Shown here: in pieces, positions 6,990-15,615 of the stretch
Layout of the letters: every line of letters begins with the position of its first letter
Position numbering within the stretch: the stretch's first letter is position 1
Origin: Pseudoalteromonas neustonica
GTDB lineage: Bacteria > Pseudomonadota > Gammaproteobacteria > Enterobacterales > Alteromonadaceae
Length of the DNA: 64,000 nt
Assembly: GCF_001653135.1 (NCBI RefSeq)
Contig: NZ_BDDS01000007.1
Coordinates: 178,152-242,151 of the forward strand
Reading direction: 5' to 3'
Program-made: the position numbers and the translations under genes
The notes under the pieces: generated by a model
What the model was told of the DNA's origin: nothing
The model's database searches: none
The model's input: only the letters and a program-made list of their open reading frames with translations

Positions 6990-8942
6990 GTGGATAGCTA
7001 CATCAGATCTATTTTAAATGCATCGCGTGGTACAAAGCGTGTCATCACGTTATTTATAGACTCGCTCTTTATTGCGGCAGCATTTTGGCTAGCTTTAATT
7101 GTACGCTTAGATAGCCTTGCCCCTTTTAGCGATCTTGATAATTGGCTGCTTTTAGCTTTATTAATCCCCACTGCATTATTTGCATTTATTAACTTAGGCT
7201 TATATCGAGCTGTACTTAGATACATGAATGCACAAGCATTATGGGCAATTGTACTAGGCACCGTTATAACCACAGTTAGCTTGGTGTTATTGTCGTTTTT
7301 TGTTGGTATTACTATCCCGCGCACTATGCCATTTATTTTTGCTTGGTTATGCTTATTAACAGTTGGTGGTTCGCGTGTATTGGTACGAGCCATGATTGGT
7401 AAAATGGCAACGGCAAATAAAGAGTCGATTATTATTTATGGGGCTGGATCTGCAGGGCGACAATTAGCCACTGCGTTAGGTGCTGGGCCTGAATATTATG
7501 TACGCGCATTTATTGATGACGATGAGACAAAGCAAGGTTCAATCATTCAAGGTATACCAGTAATTAACTTTAAAGGTATTTACGAACTAATTAATAAAGG
7601 TAAAGCGACTAAAGTTTTACTGGCCTTACCAAGTGCAACTCGAGCAAGGCGTAAAGAAGTGTTAGCGCAATTAGAGCCGTTAACTATTAAAGTGTTATCA
7701 ATCCCTGGTATGGCCGATGTGGTTGAAGGTAAAGCTAAGCTATCAGAGTTTCGTGATGTTGAAATTGAAGATTTATTGGGCCGAGACCCAGTAACACCTA
7801 AACCTGAATTAATGGCTGCTAATATTACCGGTAAAGTGGTAATGGTAACAGGCGCTGGCGGTTCTATTGGGTCTGAGCTTTGTAGGCAAATAGTTAGGCA
7901 GCAACCTAAAAAATTAGTGTTATTTGAAATATCAGAATTTGGCTTATATTCAATAGAAAAAGAGCTAAATGAGTACATTATTAATAACAGCATTGATTTA
8001 GAGCTAATACCAATAATGGGCTCTGTGCAGCGCATTAATCGTATTGAAACAGTAATGATGGCATTTGGCGTACAAACGGTTTATCACGCTGCGGCTTACA
8101 AGCATGTTCCACTGGTTGAGCACAATGTAGTTGAAGGTGTGCGTAATAATGTATTTGGTACATTTTATGCGGCAAAAGCGGCTGCAAATGCGGGTGTTGA
8201 AACATTTGTATTAATTTCGACGGATAAAGCGGTTCGTCCAACAAATGTAATGGGCGCGACTAAGCGAATGGCTGAGTTAGTGCTACAAGGTTTAGCGCAA
8301 ACTAAAGGTAAAGGTCATCGTACACGTTTTTGCATGGTGCGTTTTGGTAATGTACTTGGCTCGTCGGGTTCGGTTGTGCCGCTATTTCGTAGGCAAATTA
8401 AAGAAGGCGGACCTATTACGCTTACTCATCAAGATATAACCCGCTTTTTTATGACAATACCAGAAGCAGCGCAGCTTGTAATACAAGCCGGCTCTATGGG
8501 CAAAGGTGGTGACGTATTTGTGCTTGATATGGGCGAGCCAGTTAAAATTAAAGATTTAGCAAGTAAGATGATTCGTTTATCTGGCTTTGAAGTAAAAGAC
8601 AAAACTAACCCACATGGTGATATTGAAATTCAATGCACAGGCCTTCGCCCAGGTGAAAAGCTATATGAAGAGCTATTGATTGGTGACAATGTTGGCCAAA
8701 CGACTCACGAGCGTATAATGACAGCTAGTGAGGTAATGCTGCCATTACCTGAGTTAAATGTATTTTTAGAGGCACTCGACATAGCTTGCCATAACTTTGA
8801 TCACCAAGTGATTCGTCAGTTATTATTAGATGCACCAACAGGGTTTAATCCAACAGACGGTATTTGTGATTTGGTGTGGAATGCAAAGCATGAGCTACCA
8901 GCAACTAATGAACTTGCAAAGGTAGTTAATTTAAAAAGTTAA
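6990..8942 (+). CDS. Membrane-bound nucleotide-sugar 4,6-dehydratase (PglF/WbpM/CapD family)
   Basis: A 650-residue protein of full family length. Four membrane helices lie in residues 17-135. A first Rossmann site (IIYGAGSAGRQLA, about 148-160) is followed by the catalytic SDR domain with VTGAGGSIGSELC (286-298), ISTDKA (409-414) and MGATKR (421-426), where methionine replaces the usual catalytic tyrosine, as in WbpM and PglF. It converts UDP-GlcNAc to the UDP-4-keto-6-deoxy sugar, feeding the aminotransferase at 5064. The start is GTG with AAAAAGGGA upstream. The exact product (bacillosamine, QuiNAc or FucNAc branch) is not decided by sequence. Confidence 0.92.
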   Translation: MDSYIRSILNASRGTKRVITLFIDSLFIAAAFWLALIVRLDSLAPFSDLDNWLLLALLIPTALFAFINLGLYRAVLRYMNAQALWAIVLGTVITTVSLVLLSFFVGITIPRTMPFIFAWLCLLTVGGSRVLVRAMIGKMATANKESIIIYGAGSAGRQLATALGAGPEYYVRAFIDDDETKQGSIIQGIPVINFKGIYELINKGKATKVLLALPSATRARRKEVLAQLEPLTIKVLSIPGMADVVEGKAKLSEFRDVEIEDLLGRDPVTPKPELMAANITGKVVMVTGAGGSIGSELCRQIVRQQPKKLVLFEISEFGLYSIEKELNEYIINNSIDLELIPIMGSVQRINRIETVMMAFGVQTVYHAAAYKHVPLVEHNVVEGVRNNVFGTFYAAKAAANAGVETFVLISTDKAVRPTNVMGATKRMAELVLQGLAQTKGKGHRTRFCMVRFGNVLGSSGSVVPLFRRQIKEGGPITLTHQDITRFFMTIPEAAQLVIQAGSMGKGGDVFVLDMGEPVKIKDLASKMIRLSGFEVKDKTNPHGDIEIQCTGLRPGEKLYEELLIGDNVGQTTHERIMTASEVMLPLPELNVFLEALDIACHNFDHQVIRQLLLDAPTGFNPTDGICDLVWNAKHELPATNELAKVVNLKS

Positions 8943-9003
8943 CGACCTTTGCAGTTAACACCTCAGATTTAAAAAATTAGAATTAAAGTTTAAGGATATT
9001 TAA

Positions 9004-10170
9004 ATGAAAATTGCAGTTGTAGGTACGGGTTATGTTGGCCTGTCAAACGCTATGCTACTTGCACAAAATAACAAGGTTGTTGCACTAGATATTGATGAAA
9101 ATAAAATTGCGCTTTTAAAAAATAAACAGTCGCCGATCGTCGATGTTGAAATTAGCGATTTTTTAAAAAATAAGCTATTAAATTTCACAGCAACAACAAA
9201 TAAAGAGTCTGCTTTAGTTGATGCCAAGTTTGTGATTATTGCGACGCCAACTGATTACGACCCCGAGACTAACTATTTTAATACAAATACAGTCGAATCA
9301 GTCATCCAAGATGTTCTGAAAATCAATCCAACTGCTACTATGATAATTAAATCAACAGTTCCCGTTGGTTATACTCAATCGGTGAAGGACAAATTTGAAA
9401 CCGATAACATTATGTTCTCACCAGAATTTTTACGTGAAGGCAAAGCGCTGCACGATAACTTATATCCATCACGCATTATTGTGGGCGAACAAAGTGAGAG
9501 AGCACAAATTTTTGCTAACTTATTAGCACAGGGTGCGCAAAAGCAAGATATTGATATTTTATTTACCGATTCAACTGAAGCTGAGGCTATTAAGCTTTTT
9601 TCTAACACTTATTTGGCTATGAGAGTTGCTTACTTTAACGAACTTGATAGTTATGCTGAAAGCCATGGTTTAAATGCAAAGCAAATAATTCAAGGTGTGA
9701 GTTTAGATCCGCGAATCGGTAGTCATTATAATAACCCATCGTTTGGCTATGGTGGTTACTGTTTACCTAAAGATACAAAGCAATTACTCGCGAATTATAA
9801 AGATGTACCAAATAATATGATAGGTGCAATAGTTGACGCTAACACTACTCGTAAAGACTTTATTGCTGATTCAATTATTAGGCGTAATCCTAAAGTTGTT
9901 GGTGTATTCAGGTTGGTAATGAAAACTGGCTCTGATAATTTTAGAGCGTCTGCAATTCAAGGAATAATGAAGCGCATAAAAGCTAAGGGAATTGAGGTTG
10001 TTATTTTTGAACCAGCTTTAGCCGATAACGCTTTTTTTAACTCCCGAGTGATTAAAGATCTAAACGAATTTAAAGAACTTGCTGATGTTATTGTATCTAA
10101 CCGTATGGCTGATGACCTATTAGATGTTGCTGATAAGGTTTATACTCGTGATTTGTTTGGCAGCGATTAA
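9004..10170 (+). CDS. ugd: UDP-glucose 6-dehydrogenase
   Basis: A 388-residue, short-form (E. coli-like) UDP-sugar dehydrogenase. The NAD site [20 protein letters not shown] is at the N-terminus. The catalytic cysteine lies in [14 protein letters not shown] (Cys253), and the conserved KSTVPVGYT and [10 protein letters not shown] blocks are present. It oxidises UDP-glucose twice to UDP-glucuronate in the cytoplasm. It is followed after 15 bases by a UDP-glucuronate epimerase-like gene and then galU, giving a complete route from glucose-1-phosphate to UDP-uronic acids. RBS TAAGGA lies 7 bases upstream. Confidence 0.95.
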   Translation: MKIAVVGTGYVGLSNAMLLAQNNKVVALDIDENKIALLKNKQSPIVDVEISDFLKNKLLNFTATTNKESALVDAKFVIIATPTDYDPETNYFNTNTVESVIQDVLKINPTATMIIKSTVPVGYTQSVKDKFETDNIMFSPEFLREGKALHDNLYPSRIIVGEQSERAQIFANLLAQGAQKQDIDILFTDSTEAEAIKLFSNTYLAMRVAYFNELDSYAESHGLNAKQIIQGVSLDPRIGSHYNNPSFGYGGYCLPKDTKQLLANYKDVPNNMIGAIVDANTTRKDFIADSIIRRNPKVVGVFRLVMKTGSDNFRASAIQGIMKRIKAKGIEVVIFEPALADNAFFNSRVIKDLNEFKELADVIVSNRMADDLLDVADKVYTRDLFGSD

Positions 10171-10185
10171 TTTAAAGGAATATAA

Positions 10186-11196
10186 ATGAAATATTTAGTA
10201 ACTGGTGCTGCCGGTTTTATTGGTGCAGCGACTTGCCAAAAGTTGTTAGCCGCGAATCATACAGTAGTTGGGATTGATAACCTGAACGACTACTATGATG
10301 TCAATTTGAAGCTAGCACGTTTAGCGCAATTTGAAAACGACTTTGAATTTACATTTGTTAAAATGGATATTGCTGATCGTACCTCAATGACAGAGTTGTT
10401 CAAACATGAAAAATTTGATCGAGTTATTCATTTAGCCGCACAAGCAGGAGTTCGCTACTCTATTGAAAATCCTGATGCTTACGCAGACTCAAATTTAGTT
10501 GGACATTTAAACGTATTAGAAGGGTGTAGGCATAATAAAGTACAACACTTGGTTTATGCTTCTTCTAGTTCAGTATATGGGTTGAATGAAAAAACACCAT
10601 TTGAAACTACAGATAGTGTTGATCATCCGGTATCGTTTTATGCTGCAACAAAGAAAGCTAACGAGCTGATGGCACATAGTTATTCACACTTATATAACTT
10701 ACCAACTACAGGGCTACGCTTTTTCACCGTTTATGGGCCTTGGGGTCGTCCTGATATGGCGCCATATATTTTTACTAAAAAAATTCTTAATGGCGATACA
10801 ATTGATATAAATAATAATGGCGATATGTGGCGCGACTTTACTTATATTGACGATATTGTTGAAGGTGTTATTAGAGCTTCCGATGTTGTTCCTAAAGCTG
10901 ATGTAAATTGGAAAGTCGAGTCAGGTTCGCCGTCATCTAGCTCAGCGCCGTATAAAGTATATAATATAGGCCATGGTAGCCCTATAAACTTGATGGACTT
11001 TATTACCTCAATTGAATCTGAGTTGGGTATTGAAGCAAAAAAGAATTTTCGCGAAATGCAAGCTGGCGATGTTTATAAAACATTTGCTGATACCCAAGAT
11101 TTATATATTGCAACAGGCTATAAACCTTGTGTAGGTTTAGAGCTTGGTGTAAAAAACTTGATTGATTGGTATAAAGATTTTTATGAAAAACAATAA
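10186..11196 (+). CDS. NAD-dependent UDP-sugar epimerase, probable UDP-glucuronate 4-epimerase
   Basis: A 336-residue extended SDR enzyme. The NAD motif [17 protein letters not shown] starts at residue 5, [17 protein letters not shown] carries the serine region, and [16 protein letters not shown] holds the catalytic YxxxK. The motifs [12 protein letters not shown] and [16 protein letters not shown] are those of CapI/LpsL/WbpP-type enzymes acting on uronic acids, and an adjacent ugd supports UDP-GlcA to UDP-GalA conversion. An internal serine-rich stretch ([12 protein letters not shown]) is usual for this subgroup. RBS AAAGGA; the gene sits between ugd and galU in one transcript. Confidence 0.88.
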   Translation: MKYLVTGAAGFIGAATCQKLLAANHTVVGIDNLNDYYDVNLKLARLAQFENDFEFTFVKMDIADRTSMTELFKHEKFDRVIHLAAQAGVRYSIENPDAYADSNLVGHLNVLEGCRHNKVQHLVYASSSSVYGLNEKTPFETTDSVDHPVSFYAATKKANELMAHSYSHLYNLPTTGLRFFTVYGPWGRPDMAPYIFTKKILNGDTIDINNNGDMWRDFTYIDDIVEGVIRASDVVPKADVNWKVESGSPSSSSAPYKVYNIGHGSPINLMDFITSIESELGIEAKKNFREMQAGDVYKTFADTQDLYIATGYKPCVGLELGVKNLIDWYKDFYEKQ

Positions 11197-11206
11197 AGGA
11201 CTAACT

Positions 11207-12115
11207 ATGAAAGCTGTTATACCAGTTGCAGGGCTAGGTACGCGTATGTTACCTATGACTAAAGCAATTCCAAAAGAAATGTTACCACTAGTTGATAAAC
11301 CTCTTATTCAATATATTGTGAATGAATGTGTTGCTGCAGGAATAAAAGAGATTGTGCTAGTAACTCATAGTTCAAAAAATGCTATTGAAAACCATTTTGA
11401 TACAAGTTTTGAGCTTGAAGCCACGTTAGAAAAGCGTGTTAAGCGTAAGTTATTAGATGAAGTACGCTCAATTTGCCCGCCAGATGTCACTATTTTGCAT
11501 GTACGCCAAGGTGAAGCAAAAGGTTTAGGTCATGCTGTCTTATGTGCCAAACCAATTATTGGTGAAGATGATTTTGTTGTGGTTTTACCCGATGTAATTC
11601 TTGATGCCTATACGGCAGATCAAAAAAATGAAAACCTAGCCGCAATGATAGCTCGTTTTAAAGCTACGGCAGCTAGCCAGATCATGCTTGAGCCTGTACC
11701 ACAACAAGACGTAAGTAAATATGGCATTGCAGACATTGGTGGTGTAGCTATTAGTGCCGGTGAAAGCGCAAAAATTAAAACGATGGTTGAAAAGCCGAGT
11801 ATTGAAGATGCACCATCAAACTTAGCTGTTGTGGGTCGTTATGTTTTATCAAAAACAATTTGGTCGCTACTGGCTAAAACACCTATTGGCGCTGGCGGTG
11901 AAGTACAGCTAACCGATGCAATCGATATGCTTATGGAAAAAGAAGTCGTAGAGGCATTTCATATGAGCGGCCGTGCTCACGATTGTGGTGACAAACTTGG
12001 TTATTTGAAAGCGATTGTTGAGTACAGCATGCGCGATGAAAACCTTGGTGAAGAGTTTTCAAGCTTTATTGCAGGTTTAGTGCAATCAGATAATAAACAC
12101 TTAAAGGCTATTTAA
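11207..12115 (+). CDS. galU: UTP-glucose-1-phosphate uridylyltransferase
   Basis: A 302-residue nucleotidyltransferase. The N-terminus [20 protein letters not shown] with [12 protein letters not shown] is diagnostic for GalU; later come [10 protein letters not shown] and the YGIADIGG and EKP(S) motifs. It makes UDP-glucose, the substrate for Ugd upstream. The ATG at 11207 with AAAGGA is chosen over a TTG at 11162 that lies within the epimerase gene. It is the last gene of the polysaccharide cluster; REP copies and a terminator follow. Confidence 0.96.
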   Translation: MKAVIPVAGLGTRMLPMTKAIPKEMLPLVDKPLIQYIVNECVAAGIKEIVLVTHSSKNAIENHFDTSFELEATLEKRVKRKLLDEVRSICPPDVTILHVRQGEAKGLGHAVLCAKPIIGEDDFVVVLPDVILDAYTADQKNENLAAMIARFKATAASQIMLEPVPQQDVSKYGIADIGGVAISAGESAKIKTMVEKPSIEDAPSNLAVVGRYVLSKTIWSLLAKTPIGAGGEVQLTDAIDMLMEKEVVEAFHMSGRAHDCGDKLGYLKAIVEYSMRDENLGEEFSSFIAGLVQSDNKHLKAI

Positions 12116-12183
12116 AATAGCTTTAGACTCGCTGCTTTATAAAAAGATGGCTTATGTCACCGTTTTTTAAATTATAAAGCAGT

Positions 12184-12424
12184 CACGGCTAAAGCCTGTG
12201 CCTACGGGTTACTTACACGTAGGAGAGCGCTTTAGCGTCGATGGTTTTACGCTGTATTCAAACGAATTATCATAGCCAAAAAATAAGCATTTTCACGGCT
12301 GAAGCCTGTTCCTACGGGTTACTTACACGTAGGAGAGTGCTTTAGCGCCGATGGTTTTACTGTATTTAAACGAATTATCATAGCCAAAAATAAGCATTTT
12401 CACGGCTAAAGCCTGTTCCTACAA
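12184..12424. repeat. REP-A array, 2 full and 1 half copy (minus-oriented)
   Basis: Copies begin (CACGGCTAAAGCCTG) at 12184, 12294 and 12401, spaced 110 and 107 bases. Each full unit is an imperfect palindrome: arm CACGGCTAAAGCC...CCTACG, a short loop, and arm CGTAGGAGAGCGCTTTAGCG. The third copy stops after the first arm. It fills the space between the convergent galU and pepO genes. Confidence 0.9.
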
Positions 12425-12443
12425 CTACTTTTGTTTGGGCAAT

Positions 12444-12474
12444 AAAAAGCCACCTATTTTAAGGTGGCTTTTTT
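12444..12474. terminator. Bidirectional intrinsic terminator between galU and pepO
   Basis: The stem AAAAAGCCACCT / AGGTGGCTTTTTT has a short loop and T or A tracts on both sides, so it can serve galU (+) and pepO (-). Confidence 0.85.
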
Positions 12475-12552
12475 GATCGCAAGAATGGTGATGTTAATTC
12501 TATTGAAACATTACTACTCTAACGAGCTAAATAACTTACAGTGTAATCAGTA

Positions 12553-14625
12553 TTACCAGATCTTTACGCGATCTTCTGGTTTGATATACATTTTATCGCC
12601 TTCTTTTACGTCGTATGCTTTATAAAATTCAGGCATGTTCGATAAAATACCAATTACACGGTAATGGCTTGGCGAATGCGAATCTGTCATTAGGCGATTA
12701 CGTAACTCTTCGTCACGATATTTACGACGCCAAATTTGTGACCAACCCATAAAGAAGCGCTGGTCGCCAGTGTAGCCATCAATAATCGGTGCTTTATCAT
12801 TTCCTAAAGATAGCTGGTACGCAGTGTGGGCAACGGTTAGGCCGCCTAAATCACCGATGTTTTCGCCTAATGTAAGCTCACCATTAACGTTCGCATCTTC
12901 AAATGGCTTATATTCGTTATATTGTGCGACTAACTGACCTGTACGCTCACCAAATTGCTTAAGGTCTGACTCACTCCACCAGTTACGTAAATTGCCGTCA
13001 CCATCGTATTTAGCGCCTTGATCATCAAAGCCATGACCAAGTTCGTGGCCAATTACAGCGCCAATTGCGCCATAATTTACTGCATCATCAGCGTCTAAGT
13101 TAAAAAATGGTGGTTGTAAAATCGCGGCTGGAAATACAATTTCATTATTAACCGGGTTGTAATAGGCATTAACGGTTTGTGGTGTCATGTGCCATTCAGA
13201 ACGATCTACTGGTTTACCTAATTTTGCAATCATATCTGCGTATGACCATTCGCTATGGCGAATATAGTTGCCTACGAGCTCATCAGCATTAATACTTAGC
13301 GCTGAGTAGTCTTTCCAGTTGTCAGGGTAGCCAATTTTTGGTGTGAATTTATCGAGCTTTTCTTTTGCAGCAAGTTTAGTTTCTGGGCTCATCCATTCAA
13401 GGTTTTCAATTGCTACGCCATAGCCTTTGATCACGTTATCAACGAGTTCTTCCATACGCGCTTTAGCTTCAGGCGGGAAGTTTTCTTTAACGTAGACTTT
13501 GCCTAAAATTTCACCTAGCACACCATTTGACGCATCAACAGCTTGCTTCCAAAGTGGGGCTTGTTCTTCTACGCCGCGTAATGTTGTGCTGTAAAAGTTA
13601 AAGTTTAAGTCAACAAGGTCTTTATTTAGTAGGCCTGCATAGTTGCTTACAAAGTGAAACTTAAGGTAATTTTGCCATGTTGTTACATCGGTTTTTGCGT
13701 AAATATCGGCAAATTTTTCAAAGTAACTTGGTTGACCCACTATGATATCAGTAGTATTCACGCCAGATGCTTTAAAATATTCAACAAGGTCAAAGCTTCC
13801 TGTTAATTTACTGGCATCAGCTACACTCATTTTATTGTATGTTTTAGTTGCATCACGCTGCTCTACACGACTCCACTGCGCTTGTGCAATATTGGTTTCA
13901 AGTGCAACAATAGCTTTTGCTTGTAGCTCTGGTTTTTGTACACCAGCACGCTTTAATACTTCAGTTACGTAGGTATTATAAGCCGCGCGGATTTTAGTGA
14001 ATTTTTCATCGTCTTTTAAGTAATAATCACGATCAGGTAAGCCTAAACCTGATTGGTAAGCATACAAGGCATATTCGCTTGAATTTTTTGCGTCATTATT
14101 TACATACCAACCAAATGGAGCGCTGCCGCCTTGCATGCGAAGTTGCGCCATTAATGTAACGAGGTCAGACTTGTTTTTTACTGCGTCAATCGTATTTAGC
14201 TGTGTCATTAGCGGTGAAATGTTAAGTTCTTCACGCGCATTTTCGTCCATGTAGCTTTTAAAGAAAGCGCCAAGTTTGTACTCATCACTGCCTGGTTTTG
14301 CTGTTGTACTTGCTGCTGCTTTTTCAAGTACTGTTTTCATGGCTTTTTGTGATTCGTCATATAGCTGTGAAAATGAGCCGTAGTTAGATTTATCACCTGG
14401 GATTTCTGTCGTTGCTAGCCATTGGCCGTTTACGTGGTAGTAAAAATCATCCTGAGCACGGACTGATTTATCCATGTTCGCTAATTCAATGCCTGAATTT
14501 AATTGTTCAACTGGTGCGCTAACCGCCGCTGTTTCTGGGGCTTTTGTTTGTTCTTGTTTATCGCCACAGCCGATTAGTCCCAAAGCAAGTGCAATACTTG
14601 CTGCAGTAAGAGTTACTTTTTTCAT
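12553..14625 (-). CDS. pepO: M13-family zinc metallopeptidase, exported lipoprotein
   Basis: A 690-residue protein, the normal size of bacterial neprilysin relatives. The signal peptide ends in a lipobox (LGLIGC, lipidated Cys20). The zinc site HELGH is at residues 527-531, followed by the ENIGDLGG glutamate motif; NAYYNPVNNEIVFPAAIL and the C-terminal tryptophan (VKIW) are family marks. It should cut peptides in the periplasm or at the outer membrane. It is a single gene with its own leader, convergent with galU. Confidence 0.93.
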   Translation of the reverse strand: MKKVTLTAASIALALGLIGCGDKQEQTKAPETAAVSAPVEQLNSGIELANMDKSVRAQDDFYYHVNGQWLATTEIPGDKSNYGSFSQLYDESQKAMKTVLEKAAASTTAKPGSDEYKLGAFFKSYMDENAREELNISPLMTQLNTIDAVKNKSDLVTLMAQLRMQGGSAPFGWYVNNDAKNSSEYALYAYQSGLGLPDRDYYLKDDEKFTKIRAAYNTYVTEVLKRAGVQKPELQAKAIVALETNIAQAQWSRVEQRDATKTYNKMSVADASKLTGSFDLVEYFKASGVNTTDIIVGQPSYFEKFADIYAKTDVTTWQNYLKFHFVSNYAGLLNKDLVDLNFNFYSTTLRGVEEQAPLWKQAVDASNGVLGEILGKVYVKENFPPEAKARMEELVDNVIKGYGVAIENLEWMSPETKLAAKEKLDKFTPKIGYPDNWKDYSALSINADELVGNYIRHSEWSYADMIAKLGKPVDRSEWHMTPQTVNAYYNPVNNEIVFPAAILQPPFFNLDADDAVNYGAIGAVIGHELGHGFDDQGAKYDGDGNLRNWWSESDLKQFGERTGQLVAQYNEYKPFEDANVNGELTLGENIGDLGGLTVAHTAYQLSLGNDKAPIIDGYTGDQRFFMGWSQIWRRKYRDEELRNRLMTDSHSPSHYRVIGILSNMPEFYKAYDVKEGDKMYIKPEDRVKIW

Positions 14626-14811
14626 GAGAGTCTCGTTTGTTAGTTGTTGTATGAATAATCAGTTAACCGAATAAATAAAGTATTTCGATAGAATATTCTC
14701 TGACCCCATCTTAAACCTGTTCGTAACAACAATAAACCAGTTACACGCAACGATAGTAGCTAATATGTAACAAAGTTTATCGAAGAGCAGAATCAAAGCT
14801 GTTCAAGCCGA

Positions 14812-15054
14812 TGTAGGTGTGAGTTTACCTCGCGCGGTTTGGTGTTTTTGTTAATTTGCGCGGCGTAAAGCCCAGCCTACGGCAAATTTAAGAATGGATG
14901 TTTGGTTTATTTGTAGGCGGGAGTTATCTCCACAGTTTGGTTTTTTGTTAATTTGCGCGGCATAAAGCCCCGCCTACGGCAAATTTAAGCACTGGTATTT
15001 TGTGTATTTGTAGGCGGGAGTTTACCTCGCGCAGTTTGGTGTTAATGCGCGAGG
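14812..15054. repeat. REP-B elements (2.5 units) between pepO start and mutT end
   Basis: Three GTAGGCGGGAGTTTACCTC-type arms (about 14812, 14911, 15009) pair with two GCGCGGC(G/A)TAAAGCCC arms at about 14858 and 14957. This family differs from REP-A and recurs at 15479, 28536, 32249 and 57301. The remainder of 14626-15060 contains no ORF; the pepO promoter should lie near 14650-14760 but I cannot place it. Confidence 0.85.
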
Positions 15055-15060
15055 TGGAGT

Positions 15061-15456
15061 TTAAAATTGTGTTTTTATTTTTTCGATGATTTCTACATTG
15101 GCGGCGGGGAAGTTGTATTCGCTTAGCTTATCAATTGCTACCCATGCGCTTAATTGGCCTTCGGCGCCATGTGCATCGCCGCTGAAGTCGGTGACAACAT
15201 GCACGTCTAGTTTTACACATTTATCGCCATAATCATGCTCTATGACCATTAGCTGGCTTGAGCTGTGAATCGTTAATGCTACTTCTTCAATAAGTTCGCG
15301 TTTTAGTGCCTCAAATACGGTTTCGCCGCTTTCTACTTTCCCACCCGGAAACTCCCATAAACCGCCTTGGTGTTTATCGTCTGGGCGTTTGCAAATAAAT
15401 AATGTGTTGCCAGCTTTGATAACGCCAACGGCTACGTGGATTATTTTTTTTGTCAT
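15061..15456 (-). CDS. mutT: 8-oxo-dGTP diphosphatase (Nudix)
   Basis: A 131-residue protein of standard MutT length. The Nudix box runs over residues 38-60: GGKVESGETVFEALKRELIE followed by E, matching GX5EX7REXXEE. The preceding FICKRPDDKHQGGLWEFPGG binds the guanine nucleotide in MutT. It hydrolyses 8-oxo-dGTP and prevents A:T to C:G transversions. It lies downstream of secA on the same strand, the classical gammaproteobacterial order, but a terminator separates the two genes. Confidence 0.93.
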   Translation of the reverse strand: MTKKIIHVAVGVIKAGNTLFICKRPDDKHQGGLWEFPGGKVESGETVFEALKRELIEEVALTIHSSSQLMVIEHDYGDKCVKLDVHVVTDFSGDAHGAEGQLSAWVAIDKLSEYNFPAANVEIIEKIKTQF

Positions 15457-15478
15457 ATTTTAATCTCTATTTTTAATT

Positions 15479-15512
15479 AATCTGCGCGGCGTAAAGCCCC
15501 GCCTACGGTAAA
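15479..15512. repeat. REP-B half element
   Basis: A single arm TCTGCGCGGCGTAAAGCCCC GCCTACGG between secA and mutT, identical in core to the arms at 14858 and 28595. Confidence 0.75.
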
Positions 15513-15564
15513 TATAAACGCCAAAGCCAGCTTATATCGGTTATTGTCACCTAATTATTTTCAT

Positions 15565-15592
15565 AAAAAAAGCGACGCAGGCGTCGCTTTTT
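15565..15592 (-). terminator. Intrinsic terminator after secA
   Basis: The stem AAAAAGCGACGC / GCGTCGCTTTTT is close to the secA stop. The A and T tracts make it usable on either strand; secA is the gene that needs it. Confidence 0.85.
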
Positions 15593-15615
15593 AATTATTA
15601 CTTAACAATATATGG

